NCBI RefSeq assembly: GCF_004011505.1
Contig: NZ_SAUN01000001.1
Coordinates: forward strand, 7,095,501-7,159,500
Direction of reading: 5' to 3'
Source: Nonomuraea polychroma
GTDB lineage: Bacteria; Actinomycetota; Actinomycetes; Streptosporangiales; Streptosporangiaceae
DNA length: 64,000 bases
Shown here one piece after another: positions 35,135 through 44,486 of the stretch (positions are counted from its first letter, which is position 1; every line of letters begins with the position of its first letter). The position numbers and the translations under genes are program-made. The notes under the pieces were generated by a model that was not told where the DNA came from, made no database searches, and saw nothing but the letters and a program-made list of their open reading frames with translations.

Positions 35135-36310
35135 CTACTCCGGCAGAGGCGGTTGTTCCAGGACGGGCTGCAGCAGGCGCTCAGCGGCCCCCAGCAGGGC
35201 GGCGTCCCGTTGGTCGGATGAGACGACGAGGATCTCGCGGAGGTCGACGGGCCGCCCGATGCGGCGGGCCAGAGCATGGCTCAGCACAGTGGCGGGATCC
35301 GCGGAGTAGAGGGACGACAGCCCTCCGGCCAGCACGATGACATCGGGATCTATGACGTTCAGCAGGCTGCCCAGCCCCTCGCCCAGCCAGGCTGCCGTGT
35401 CGCGGACGGACTGGATCGCCCGTTCGTCGCCCCTTTCGGCTGCCTCGTAGACCTCTCTGGCCGCCGCTTCATCGTCGGCGCCACGGTCTTCGATGGGCTT
35501 CCAGCGGCGACGCAAAGCCCACCAGTCGACTTCGGTCTCCCAGCAGCCGACGCGGCCGCAGCGGCACGTGCGGCCCTGCGGGTTGATCAACATGTGTCCC
35601 ACCTCGCCGGTGTAGCCGTGGCGCCCTGACATCAGCCGGCCGTCGACGGTCAGGCCGCCACCGACTCCCGTCGCGCCGTAGAGGTACAGGCACGTCCCCG
35701 CGTGCCGGCCTGCCCCGTGCCGGGCCTCGTACAGTGCCGCCAGTGATGCGTCGTTGCCGACGACGACGGGCACGCCAAGGGACCCGGTGGCTGAGAGTTC
35801 CTCCTGCAGGGGCACTCCGTTCCAGCCGAGGTTGGCCGCGATGTCGACCCTTCCAGACGGGTCGACCAGACCGTAGATCGCCACGGAGACGCCGACGCAG
35901 CGGTTCGCGAAGCGCGCTACAACGGCGGGAAGCAGGTCACGAAGCAGCTTGATCACGCTCTGCGGGCTGTCGTCTGGCAGCCTGTGGACCTGGAGGTCTG
36001 TCAGGCGGCGTCCGATCCTCACCACGCCGATGCGCACCTGGTGCGGAGCCACTTCGCAGGCGACCGTGACAGGGCTGACTGGCCCCGGCCGCAGCGTGGT
36101 CGTGGGGCGCCCGCGGCGCCCGGTGCGGGGTGCGTCGAGTTCCTCCACCAGGCCGTAGGCCACGAGGTCGCCGACGACCTGCGCGGTCGTGTTGCGGGAG
36201 ACGGCCAGCGCGGAGGTCAGTTCGGCTCTGGTCACCTCCGCCCGCTCGTGGAGCAGGAGGAGGGCGCGCGACAGATTGCTCTGCCGGAGGGAGGCGGTTG
36301 TGTTGTTCAC
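35135..36310 (-). CDS. ROK-family sugar-responsive repressor
   Basis: 391 residues from GTG 36310. An N-terminal winged helix (NLSRALLLLHERAEVTRAEL, LAVSRNTTAQVVGDLV) is followed by a ROK domain with VGVSVAIYGLVDPSG, NDASLAALYEARHGAG, the zinc motif CRCGRVGCWE and IDPDVIVLAGGL. No ribosome-binding site precedes the GTG. A minus-strand promoter TTATGT / 17 bases / TACAAT ends eight bases before it, so the mRNA is probably leaderless and autorepressed through the palindrome between the boxes. It sits between importer and catabolic genes, and likely represses both until the sugar binds. Confidence 0.93.
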   Translation of the reverse strand: MNNTTASLRQSNLSRALLLLHERAEVTRAELTSALAVSRNTTAQVVGDLVAYGLVEELDAPRTGRRGRPTTTLRPGPVSPVTVACEVAPHQVRIGVVRIGRRLTDLQVHRLPDDSPQSVIKLLRDLLPAVVARFANRCVGVSVAIYGLVDPSGRVDIAANLGWNGVPLQEELSATGSLGVPVVVGNDASLAALYEARHGAGRHAGTCLYLYGATGVGGGLTVDGRLMSGRHGYTGEVGHMLINPQGRTCRCGRVGCWETEVDWWALRRRWKPIEDRGADDEAAAREVYEAAERGDERAIQSVRDTAAWLGEGLGSLLNVIDPDVIVLAGGLSSLYSADPATVLSHALARRIGRPVDLREILVVSSDQRDAALLGAAERLLQPVLEQPPLPE

Positions 36311-36317
36311 GGCACCA

Positions 36318-36346
36318 TTGTAGTATGTCCTTGTCGAGGACATAAA
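36318..36346. promoter_or_regulatory. Divergent promoter and ROK operator
   Basis: Perfect inverted repeat TATGTCCT-TGTCG-AGGACATA (36324-36344). On the plus strand it lies between TTGTAG (36318-36323) and CATAAA (36341-36346), 17 bases apart. On the minus strand it lies between the boxes of the repressor's own promoter. A bound dimer would therefore shut both directions. Confidence 0.7.
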
Positions 36347-36371
36347 CTTGACGAGTATCAGAAAGCAGAAC

Positions 36372-37055
36372 ATGACCCGTGTCCGTGTGTCACCAGACCG
36401 CCTGCTCGCGCACCGCGAGGGCGACCTCACGCCACCGAAGACGTGCGAGGCGCTCCTGTTCGACTGGGACGGGACGCTCGCGGACAGCACGTCGGCCAAC
36501 TACGCGAGCCTCCACCGAGCCCTGACGGGGACCGGTGCGGCGCTCACCCGTGACTGGTTCGACCGGCGCACCGGCCTGTCCACCCGGGAGATGGTGTCCA
36601 TCATCGCCGCCGAGCAGCGTCTCGACCTGGATACCGACTCCGTCGTCGCCCTGCGCGACCGCGCCTATCTGGGCCTTCTCTCGGAGGTGCGTGCCGTGCG
36701 GCCGCTGGCCGCCTTGGCTCGCCGGGAACACGGCCGGCGGCGGACGGCCGTCGCGTCAGGCAGTGGCGCCCACACCCTGCATCCGACGATCGACGCCCTC
36801 GGCCTCCGGCTTCTGTTCGACACGATCGTGACCCGTGAGGACGCCCAGCGAGGCAAGCCCGCACCCGATCTCTTCCTCGAGGCACTCCATCGGCTCAAGG
36901 TGCCGGTCGCCCGCGCTCTGGTGTACGAGGACAGTGACGAAGGCGTTGAAGCGGCGCTGCGCGCCGGCGTCAGTGTCGTCGACGTGCGACCCCTCACCGG
37001 CCGCGGCCACCTGGTGCCCCCCGCCCCGGGCGCGGGCGCCGTATCCCCACGCTGA
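36372..37055 (+). CDS. HAD-family sugar phosphatase / phosphomutase-like
   Basis: 227-residue haloacid-dehalogenase hydrolase. Motif I FDWDGTLADS, motif II VASGSGA, motif III with the Lys of RGKPAPDLFLEAL, motif IV VYEDSDEGVEAA. The cap between motifs I and II is helical, as in beta-phosphoglucomutase and phosphatase members. It probably dephosphorylates or isomerises a sugar phosphate of the pathway. I use ATG 36372; an in-frame TTG at 36348 would fall at or before the predicted transcription start. First gene of the catabolic operon. Confidence 0.85.
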   Translation: MTRVRVSPDRLLAHREGDLTPPKTCEALLFDWDGTLADSTSANYASLHRALTGTGAALTRDWFDRRTGLSTREMVSIIAAEQRLDLDTDSVVALRDRAYLGLLSEVRAVRPLAALARREHGRRRTAVASGSGAHTLHPTIDALGLRLLFDTIVTREDAQRGKPAPDLFLEALHRLKVPVARALVYEDSDEGVEAALRAGVSVVDVRPLTGRGHLVPPAPGAGAVSPR

Positions 37056-37076
37056 TCAACGAAGCCGAGGAGAAAC

Positions 37077-38036
37077 ATGCGCGTCGCCGCGTTCCCGAAG
37101 TGCTACATCGACGAGATCTCCCATGGGCAGATGTCGCTGTTCGAATGGATCGAGCAGGCACAGACCCTTGACGTCGACGGGCTGGAGCTTTACGAGCGAT
37201 TCCTGCCGTCGACGGACGTGACCTTCCTCGACCAGGTCGGTGACGCATTGCAGAGGCACGGTTTCGAAATGCCCATGCTGTGTTGTTCACCCGACTTCAC
37301 CCATCCCGATGCGGGTGAGCGTCAGCGCGCCGTGGACCGCGAGATGGAAATGATCGCCGTTGCGCGTCACCTGGGCGGGCCGGGCGTGACCTGCCGGGTG
37401 CTGTCCGGCCAGCGGCACCCCGGCGTCACCGACGAGCAAGGGATCGCCTGGGTCCTTGAGGCGCTCGACCGGCTGCTGCCCGTGGCTCGGCAGCACGACG
37501 TCGTCCTGGCGATGGAGAACCACTACAAGGACGGCAACTGGCGTTATCCAGAGTTCGCGCAGCGTCCCGAGATCTTTCGCCACATCGTGGACGCGGTGCA
37601 GGACCGCGACCATTTCGGTGTCCAGTTCGATCCCTCGAACGCCATCGTCGCAGGGGCCGACCCTGTGGACTTCCTTCGCACCGTGGCCGACCGGATCGTC
37701 AGCATGCAGGCATCCGACCGATACCTGGAGGAGGGTCACTCGCTTGCGGAGATGCGTGAAGCCGACGGCACCCTGGGATACTCCCCTCACCTCAAGCACG
37801 GAGTCGTCGGTCGGGGGCTCAACGACTACGACGAGATCTTCCGCATCCTGCGCGCGGTCGGGTATGACGGGTGGATCAGCATCGAAGACGGCCTCAACGG
37901 GCTGGAGGAGATGGCCGAAAGCGTCCGGTTCCTCCGAGCAAAGATCTCCCAGTACCCCGCGCCACCGGAGGGTGCCTCCGACTTCGTGTCCGCCGCCGCG
38001 CCCACGGCCCTCGCCGACGGCGAGGACCGGTCATGA
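37077..38036 (+). CDS. Sugar phosphate isomerase/epimerase-type TIM barrel
   Basis: 319-residue AP-endonuclease-2-fold TIM barrel, the superfamily of ketose 3-epimerases, IolE/IolH and hydroxypyruvate isomerase. Metal-site candidates are Glu and His in VVLAMENHYKDGNW, Asp in FGVQFDPSNAI and the C-terminal ISIEDGLNGLEEM. It should isomerise or epimerise a keto-sugar or keto-acid intermediate; the exact step is unknown. GAGGAG lies ahead of ATG 37077. Its stop overlaps the next ATG (ATGA at 38033). Confidence 0.88.
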   Translation: MRVAAFPKCYIDEISHGQMSLFEWIEQAQTLDVDGLELYERFLPSTDVTFLDQVGDALQRHGFEMPMLCCSPDFTHPDAGERQRAVDREMEMIAVARHLGGPGVTCRVLSGQRHPGVTDEQGIAWVLEALDRLLPVARQHDVVLAMENHYKDGNWRYPEFAQRPEIFRHIVDAVQDRDHFGVQFDPSNAIVAGADPVDFLRTVADRIVSMQASDRYLEEGHSLAEMREADGTLGYSPHLKHGVVGRGLNDYDEIFRILRAVGYDGWISIEDGLNGLEEMAESVRFLRAKISQYPAPPEGASDFVSAAAPTALADGEDRS

Positions 38037-39067
38037 AGGCCCTGGTGAAGTACGGGGCCGCGGACGGTGACGTCGAGATCCGCGAACTGCCGGAGCCCGA
38101 AGCGACTCCCGGCCGCATCCTGGTCGAGGTCGAAGCCGTCGGTGTGTGCGGCAGCGACCTCCACATGTGGCGCAACACCCACAGCTGGCCGGTCAGCCAG
38201 CCCGTCGTCCTCGGCCACGAGATGGCCGGGCGGGTAGTCGACGCCGGTGGAATACGCGGGATCGTCCCCGGCCAGCGGATCACCTGCGAGACGGCGGCGT
38301 CGGTGTGCGGCTCCTGCACCTACTGCCGGACAGGCGCCTACAACATGTGCCCAGAGCGCCGCGGTTACGGAGCACTGGCCGACGGCGCCTTCACTCGGCT
38401 GCTCTCCGTCCGTCCGGACATCGTCCACGTGGTCCCGGACGGCGTGCCGACCGAACACGCCGCGCTGAGCGAGCCGGTCTGCGTCGCCTACAACGCGCTC
38501 GTCGAACGGACCCGGATCGTTCCCGGCGATGTCGTTGTCATCCAGGGTGCCGGAGCCATCGGCATCATGGCGGCGCAGGTCGCCCGGCTCGCCGGAGCCG
38601 GAACGGTCGTGATGCTCGGGACAGCCGTCGACGCGAAGCGGCTTCCCGTCGCACTGGCCGTTGGCGCGGACCACGCCGTGGACATCACAACGTGCGACCC
38701 CGGCGAAGTGGTCCGCGATCTCGGAGACGGGCGGGGCGCGGACCTGGTTGTCGACTGCACCGGTGTCAGCCGCGCGCTGCTGCAGTCCATGCAGTTCGTC
38801 CGCCCGCTCGGCACCATCGCCAAGATCGGATGGGGGCCGCAGCCGTTGGATTTCAGCCTCGACCCCCTGGTGGCCAAGGCGGTGACGCTGGCCGGCTCGT
38901 TCAGCCACACCTACGAAACGTGGGAACGCGTGCTGAGACTCATGTCCACTGGTGCCGTTCGCATGGCTCCCCTCGTCGGCGGCGTGTACGACCTTCCCGA
39001 CTGGAACGAGGCGTTCGAGGCGATGGAGAACGGCACCAACGTCAAATCGGTCATCAGCGGATTCTGA
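38033..39067 (+). CDS. Zinc-dependent MDR alcohol/polyol dehydrogenase
   Basis: 344-residue medium-chain dehydrogenase of the sorbitol/threonine dehydrogenase type. Catalytic zinc ligands lie in GVCGSDLHMWRNTHSWP and LGHEMAGRVV; structural zinc Cys cluster C-x2-C-x2-C-x7-C in SVCGSCTYCRTGAYNMC; Rossmann turn VIQGAGAIGIMAAQVARL. It probably oxidises a hydroxyl of the sugar, polyol or sugar acid with NAD(P). Translationally coupled to the preceding isomerase by a four-base overlap. Confidence 0.92.
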   Translation: MKALVKYGAADGDVEIRELPEPEATPGRILVEVEAVGVCGSDLHMWRNTHSWPVSQPVVLGHEMAGRVVDAGGIRGIVPGQRITCETAASVCGSCTYCRTGAYNMCPERRGYGALADGAFTRLLSVRPDIVHVVPDGVPTEHAALSEPVCVAYNALVERTRIVPGDVVVIQGAGAIGIMAAQVARLAGAGTVVMLGTAVDAKRLPVALAVGADHAVDITTCDPGEVVRDLGDGRGADLVVDCTGVSRALLQSMQFVRPLGTIAKIGWGPQPLDFSLDPLVAKAVTLAGSFSHTYETWERVLRLMSTGAVRMAPLVGGVYDLPDWNEAFEAMENGTNVKSVISGF

Positions 39068-39108
39068 GCAGGACGTGCCCGTCCGTTCGTCGATCAAGAG
39101 GATCCTCC

Positions 39109-40146
39109 GTGTTCTCAGCCCAGGTCTGCGGCCATGTCTGCCTCGACCTCATTCCCACGCTGTCGTCAGCCCCTTCCACGTTGCCCGGCGCTCTGCACGA
39201 CGTGGGGCCGCTCCAGGCTCGCCCCGGCGGCTGCGTCGCCAACACCGGCGGCGACCTGCACGCGCTCGGATCCCGCGTCACCACAGTGAGCCGCATCGGC
39301 TCGGACGAGGCCGGACACATCCTGGCGCGGCTGCTCACCGCACGGGACAGCGCTGTCCACACCCTTCTTACCGAGCATCAGGCCGGAACGTCGTACTCCA
39401 TTGTCGTCCAGTCGCCCGGCTCTGATCGCACGTTCTGGCACCACCCGGGCGCCAATAACTCCTTCGCGGTGAGCGACGTGAACCCCCGTGCCTCCGACCT
39501 GCTGCATCTGGGATACCCGCCGCTGCTTGCGGGGTTGACCGCCGATGGTGCGGTCGGCTGGCTGGACTTGTTCAGTGAGGCACGGGCGGCGGGCGTGACC
39601 ACCTCCCTCGATCTTGCCGTGGTGGACTCGAGATCCGCGGCCGCGACCGTGGACTGGCCCTCTGTACTGGCGCGCGTCCTGCCGTTGTGCGACGTGATCA
39701 GTCCGAGCCGGGACGACTTGATCTCCGCGCTCGGATGGGCGATACCGGCGTCCCAGCGTGGGCTGGTGGATGCCGCGCGGGCGTTGCTGGACAGGGGCGT
39801 CGCCGTTGCCATGGTCAGCGGCGGTACTGTCGGGCTGGCACTGGCGGTGGCCGAACGGCACCGGTTGGCCAAGAGCCGCGTCATGCTCGCCAACGCGGCC
39901 GAGTGGGCGGGCCAGACATGGTGGATGCCGGCACCGCCGGTGTCCGCGACCGGCACCACCGGAGCGGGAGACGCGGCATCGGCCGGCCTACTGTACGGAC
40001 TACTCACTGGTCGGGGTCCCGCGCGCAGCCTGATGACCGCCGCCGCCGCGGCCGCGCACCGCGTCGGAGATGCCGAGAGGTTGCCCCCTTACGGGGATGG
40101 CACGGCCTATCTCACCGCGACTGGACCGTTCCGTATGCCTGACTGA
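39109..40146 (+). CDS. PfkB-family carbohydrate kinase
   Basis: 345-residue ribokinase-like kinase, GTG start at 39109 after AGAGGA. Opening GHVCLDLIPTLSS, substrate loop RPGGCVANTGGDLHALG, and the C-terminal PfkB signature TGTTGAGDAASAGLLYGLL with the catalytic Asp. It would phosphorylate the sugar or keto-acid intermediate before aldol cleavage. Its place directly before a DhnA-type aldolase recalls the IolC/aldolase order in inositol operons, although iolB and iolD are absent. Confidence 0.92.
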   Translation: MFSAQVCGHVCLDLIPTLSSAPSTLPGALHDVGPLQARPGGCVANTGGDLHALGSRVTTVSRIGSDEAGHILARLLTARDSAVHTLLTEHQAGTSYSIVVQSPGSDRTFWHHPGANNSFAVSDVNPRASDLLHLGYPPLLAGLTADGAVGWLDLFSEARAAGVTTSLDLAVVDSRSAAATVDWPSVLARVLPLCDVISPSRDDLISALGWAIPASQRGLVDAARALLDRGVAVAMVSGGTVGLALAVAERHRLAKSRVMLANAAEWAGQTWWMPAPPVSATGTTGAGDAASAGLLYGLLTGRGPARSLMTAAAAAAHRVGDAERLPPYGDGTAYLTATGPFRMPD

Positions 40147-40268
40147 ACCGCGCGGGCGGCGTGTGACCTCGGGGCGCCACCAGACGTGGCTGACCGCCCC
40201 GCCGTCATCCGAGAGACACCATCCAGAGACTTCGTCCAGAGAAGTCACCCACAAGGAAACGAGAAGTC

Positions 40269-41120
40269 ATGTCATTTCACCGTCTCAACCGTCTGCTCCA
40301 TCCCCGGACCGGGCGCTGTCTCGACGTCGCCGTCGACCACGGCTTCTTCGGGGAGCCCTCGTTCCTCACCGGGATCGAGGACATGACCGGCGTCGTCGAC
40401 GCCCTTGTCGGCGCGGCACCGGACGCGATCCAGCTGACACCCGGGCAAGCAGCGCTGTTGCAAGAGCGGCCCGGCCGCGACAAGCCGGCGCTGGTGCTGC
40501 GCACCGACATCGCGAACGTGTACGGCAACCCCTTGGATCCGTACCTGTTCAGCGTGCACTTCCCGGACGCCGTCGAGCAGGCGGTGAGGCTGGACGCCGC
40601 CTGCGTGGTCGCCAATCTGCTGCACCTGCCCGGCCGCCCCGAGGTGAGGGAAGCTTGCATCCGCAGCATCATGGCGCTCAGACGGGACTGCACCGCCGCG
40701 GGAATGCCACTGATGATCGAGCCGCTCGTCATGCGCGACAACAGCATCGGTGGCGGCTACATGGTCGACGGCGACGTGCTCAAGATCACGGCACTGGTGA
40801 GGCAGGCCCGCGAGCTTGGGGCCGACCTGATCAAAGCGGACCCTACCGACGACGTGCTCGAATACCACCGCGTTGTGCAGGCGGCCGGAGACGTGCCCGT
40901 CCTCGTCCGCGGGGGTGGCAAGGTGGACGACCGCGAACTGCTCAACCGAACCGAGGCCGTCCTGCGGCAAGGGGCACGGGGCATCGTCTACGGCCGGAAC
41001 ATCATCCAGCATGCGAACCCCGCTGCGATCGTCCGCGCCCTGATGTCCGTCCTTCACGAGGGAACGGGCGCGGAGCAGGCCGCAGAGCAACTCGCCGCCA
41101 GTGCGGAGGGACGCCGATGA
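40269..41120 (+). CDS. DhnA/Cgl0159-type class I aldolase
   Basis: 283-residue (beta/alpha)8 protein of the DeoC/LacD/FbaB class I aldolase group. Segments: GRCLDVAVDHGFFGEP, IEPLVMRDN, and the likely Schiff-base Lys in LGADLIKADPTDD, then VPVLVRGGGKVDD and GARGIVYGRNIIQH at the phosphate-binding end. It should cleave the phosphorylated intermediate made by the preceding kinase. A 122-base gap precedes it, the largest in this operon. Its stop overlaps the next gene by four bases. Confidence 0.88.
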   Translation: MSFHRLNRLLHPRTGRCLDVAVDHGFFGEPSFLTGIEDMTGVVDALVGAAPDAIQLTPGQAALLQERPGRDKPALVLRTDIANVYGNPLDPYLFSVHFPDAVEQAVRLDAACVVANLLHLPGRPEVREACIRSIMALRRDCTAAGMPLMIEPLVMRDNSIGGGYMVDGDVLKITALVRQARELGADLIKADPTDDVLEYHRVVQAAGDVPVLVRGGGKVDDRELLNRTEAVLRQGARGIVYGRNIIQHANPAAIVRALMSVLHEGTGAEQAAEQLAASAEGRR

Positions 41121-42280
41121 ACCGGCAGCGGGTCAACATCGGCATCATAGGCGGGGGCCTCATGGGTCGCGAGATCGCCACCGCACTGGGGCGCTGGCAC
41201 GCCCTCGTCGACCACCCGGTCAGTCCGCGGCTGACCGCGGTCTGCGATACGAATCCGGCGGCACTGGCGTGGTTCGACCAGATCGAGAGCGTCACGACCA
41301 AGGTCGCCGACTACCGTGACCTGCTCGCGGACGACAAGATCGATGTGGTCTACATCGCAGTACGGCACGACCTTCACGAGCAGATGTACATCGACGCCAT
41401 CAGAGCAGGCAAGGACCTGCTCGGCGAGAAGCCCTTCGGCATCGACCTGGACGCGGCATCCGCCATCGCTGCGGCGACGGCCGAGGCTCCTGACGTCTTC
41501 GTCCGCTGCTCCAGCGAGATGCCGTTCTATCCCGGTGCCCAGGCGGCGATCGACCACATCCGGTCGGACACGCTTGGCGATCTGATCGAGGCATCCTGCG
41601 GCTTCAGCCACTCCAGCGACCTCGACCTCAGCAAACCGATCAACTGGAAGCGCCAGCGGCAGTACTGCGGCGAGGCGGGCGTGATGAACGACCTGGGCAT
41701 GCACGTGCTGCACGTCCCTCTGCGCCTCGGCTGGCATCCGACCTCCGTGTTCGCGATACTGCAGGACCTTGTCCCACGGCGCCACGACGCTTCCGGCCGG
41801 CTCGTTGACTGTGACACCTTCGAGAACGCCACGCTCGTCTGCCAGGCGCCGCGACCGAACGCAACAGGCGGGTTCCCGCTCACCCTGACAACCAAGCGCA
41901 TCGACCCAGGCCAGAAGAATACCTGGTCCCTGCACGTCACCGGCATGCAGGGCGGAGTCTCCTTCAGCACCCGAGAGCCCCGCACACTGCGCGTCATGGA
42001 GTCCCGCCGGGGCGAGCAGGTATGGCAGGAGGTGCAGATGGGCAGTCAGTCGGTCTGGCCGACGGTGACCGGAGGCATCTTCGAGACCGGGTTCTCCGAC
42101 GCGATTCTGCAGATGTGGGCCGTGTACCTCGCGGAGAGGGCCGGTGCTCTCGGCGACCGGTTCGGCTGCGTGACCATGCAGGAAGCGGTCAGCAGCCATG
42201 CCATCTTCGCCGCGGCACTGGAGAGCCACCGCGGACAACGTGCGGTCACCCCCTCGACGGCACCTGCTCTTCATGTCTAG
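41117..42280 (+). CDS. Gfo/Idh/MocA-family oxidoreductase
   Basis: 387-residue NAD(P)-dependent oxidoreductase. Rossmann start VNIGIIGGGLMGREIATALG, the family EKP motif in GKDLLGEKPFGID, and a C-terminal alpha/beta domain with GEAGVMNDLGMHVLHVP supplying the catalytic His. Family members oxidise sugars, inositols or their derivatives, often at a ring hydroxyl next to later isomerisation. Start ATG 41117 overlaps the aldolase stop (ATGA). Confidence 0.92.
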   Translation: MNRQRVNIGIIGGGLMGREIATALGRWHALVDHPVSPRLTAVCDTNPAALAWFDQIESVTTKVADYRDLLADDKIDVVYIAVRHDLHEQMYIDAIRAGKDLLGEKPFGIDLDAASAIAAATAEAPDVFVRCSSEMPFYPGAQAAIDHIRSDTLGDLIEASCGFSHSSDLDLSKPINWKRQRQYCGEAGVMNDLGMHVLHVPLRLGWHPTSVFAILQDLVPRRHDASGRLVDCDTFENATLVCQAPRPNATGGFPLTLTTKRIDPGQKNTWSLHVTGMQGGVSFSTREPRTLRVMESRRGEQVWQEVQMGSQSVWPTVTGGIFETGFSDAILQMWAVYLAERAGALGDRFGCVTMQEAVSSHAIFAAALESHRGQRAVTPSTAPALHV

Positions 42281-43403
42281 CCATTTCTCCCGGCCTCACC
42301 CGCGCGAGCGTGACGAGGTCTCGTCCTTGTCCGTCCGACCGGGACGGGCAGGGACGTTGCGCCTGACACCGACCTCTGCCCCCGACCCCGCCGAAGGGGC
42401 CGTCCTGGTCGACACCTTGTGGCTAGGGATCTGCGGAACGGACCGGGAGATCGCGGCTGGCGCTCTGGGGCGTCCCCCCACCGGAGAGGACGACCTGGTG
42501 CTCGGCCACGAGGTCGTCGGCCGGATCGCGGAGGCTCCCGAAAGCTCCGAACTGACAGCGGGCCAGCTCGTGACCGTGATCGTACGAAGACCGGTCGGCA
42601 CGCCGTGCCGTAACTGTGCGGCCGGGAACTGGGACCTCTGCATGGACGGTCACTTCACCGAGCACGGCATCTTCGGCCGCCACGGATTCGGGCGCCGCCA
42701 GTTCCGCATCGAGCCCGACGCGGTCGTCCCGGTGCCAGCGGATCTGGGGATGTGCGGCGTGCTCGTCGAGCCCGCCAGCGTGGTGGCGAAGGCCTGGCAG
42801 CACATCGACCACCTGACCCGGCGCGTGCCCGCGGCGACAGGTGCCGTGCTGGTGACCGGCGCAGGGCCGATCGGGCTCCTCGCGGCACTGTTGTCCACCC
42901 AGCGCGGCCACGAGACCTACCTTCTCGACCGCACAGGTGGGGAACACCGGCAGCACCTCGCCGCGGCCGTCGGCGCGCACCTCGTGGTCGGGAGCGTCGA
43001 CGACCTCGACATCTCCCCGGCCGTCGTCGTCGAGGCCACCGGGTCCGGCAGCATCGTGCGTTCCGTCGTGCACGCCGCGGCGCCCAACGCCGTCGTCTGC
43101 CTCCTGGGCGTCTGCGCCTCATCGGCTGAGGCATCCTGGGACGTGGGGCTGATGAACAACGTCCTGGTGCACAGCAACAAGCTGCTCTTCGGCAGCGTCA
43201 GCGCCAGCCGGACCCACTACGACCTCGCGATTCGGGCCCTCCAGAACGCACCACCGGAATGGCTGGATCGCATGATCACCCGGCGCCTCCCGGTCCGCCA
43301 CGCCATGGCTGCCTTCGACAAGGAGCCGGAAGACATCAAGACGGTCATCGACTTCACGGGACACGGGCCATCGGCCGCGCCGGAGACGGCGGGGGCATCG
43401 TGA
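42273..43403 (+). CDS. Glucose-1-dehydrogenase-like MDR enzyme
   Basis: 376-residue MDR dehydrogenase resembling archaeal glucose dehydrogenases. N-terminal catalytic part with LGICGTDREIAAGALGRPP, the zinc-site LGHEVVGRI, a Cys cluster in GTPCRNCAAGNWDLC, and the Glu of VLVEPASVVAKAW. The NAD(P) domain has LVTGAGPIGLLAALL. Together with the SMP-30 lactonase it suggests oxidation of an aldose to a lactone and acid. It starts eight bases inside the previous gene and overlaps the next by GTGA. Confidence 0.88.
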   Translation: MSSHFSRPHPRERDEVSSLSVRPGRAGTLRLTPTSAPDPAEGAVLVDTLWLGICGTDREIAAGALGRPPTGEDDLVLGHEVVGRIAEAPESSELTAGQLVTVIVRRPVGTPCRNCAAGNWDLCMDGHFTEHGIFGRHGFGRRQFRIEPDAVVPVPADLGMCGVLVEPASVVAKAWQHIDHLTRRVPAATGAVLVTGAGPIGLLAALLSTQRGHETYLLDRTGGEHRQHLAAAVGAHLVVGSVDDLDISPAVVVEATGSGSIVRSVVHAAAPNAVVCLLGVCASSAEASWDVGLMNNVLVHSNKLLFGSVSASRTHYDLAIRALQNAPPEWLDRMITRRLPVRHAMAAFDKEPEDIKTVIDFTGHGPSAAPETAGAS

Positions 43404-44486
43404 CCACGCCCAACACGCCCAACGCCGGAGCACCTGCGAACGTCGTGTCGCCCATGCTCGTTGACGCGCTGAGGGAGATCGTCGGCAGCGAGCACGTGCG
43501 CACGGCACCCGCTGATCTCATCCCGTACGCCCGCGACGCCACACCGCTGTTCAAAGGCTCCCCGGACATCGTGGTCTTCACCAGAACCGCGGAGCAGGTG
43601 GCCCGCGTCCTCGCGACGGCGACCGCCAACCGGGTCCCTGTCACGCCCCGCGGAGCCGGCAGCAACCTGTGTGCCGGGACCGTCCCCCTGCGCGGCGGCA
43701 TCGTCCTCGCCCTGACCCGGATGACCGACATCCTCGAGGTCAGCAAGGCCGAGTTGCTTGCCCGCGTACAGCCGGGCGTGCCGACCGCCAACGCTCGCAG
43801 AGGCGTCCGCCGCAGTCGGGGCGATCCTTGAACAGGGAATCGTCCCCTCGACGCTGGAGTTCCTGGACCGCACCTGTATCCGCGCCGTCGAGTCCTACGC
43901 CGACCTCGGCCTGGACGTGGATGCGGGAGCCCTGCTGCTTTTCGGTGACGACGGACCACCACAGGTGGTGGCCGAACACCTCGCCGTCATGCGGGACGTG
44001 TGCCGGCACGCCGGTGCCCGGCGCGCGGAGGTCGCTACCGACGCGGCCCGGGCCGAAGCGCTCCTCGCCGCCCGCCGATGCTCACTGCCCGCGCTGGCGC
44101 GGCTGGGCTCGCTGCTGATCCTGGAAGACGTGACGGTGCCCCGCCCGCACCTTCCGGAGATGGTGTCCCGCATCGAGCGGACGGCCGCCCGACACGGCGT
44201 GCTCATCGGCACCTTCGGCCATGCCGGGGACGGCAACCTGCACCCGACGTGCGTCATCGACCCCAACGACGACACCGCGGTCGCGCGCAGCCATGCAGCC
44301 TTCGACCACATCTTCACCGCGGCACTCGAACTGGGCGGGAGCATCACGGGCGAACACGGGGTGGGCGCGGCAAAGCTGCCATACCTGGAGCGCCACCTCG
44401 GCTCGGACCAGCTGATGCTCATGGCCCGGATCAAGAAGGCCTTCGACCCCGCGGGCATCCTCAATCCCGGAAAGCTGGGCTCATGA
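43400..44486 (+). pseudogene. glcD: GlcD-type FAD-linked 2-hydroxyacid oxidase, internally deleted
   Basis: Starts normally at GTG 43400 (VSPMLVDALREIVGSEHVRT, IVVFTRTAEQVARVLATATA, VTPRGAGSNLCAGTVPLRGG) and breaks after LARVQPGVPTA. The next family sequence, LAEASAAVGAILEQGIVPST, LEFLDRTCIRAVESYADLGL, continues one frame over to a normal C-terminus (HGVLIGTFGHAGDGNLHPTC, GSITGEHGVGAAKL, FDPAGILNPGKL). About 150 residues are missing, including the glycine-rich FAD segment and the middle of the oxidase. Junction at about 43788-43799. Neither piece can be an active oxidase. The C-terminal piece ends ATGA-coupled to the intact glcF, showing recent loss. Confidence 0.85.
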
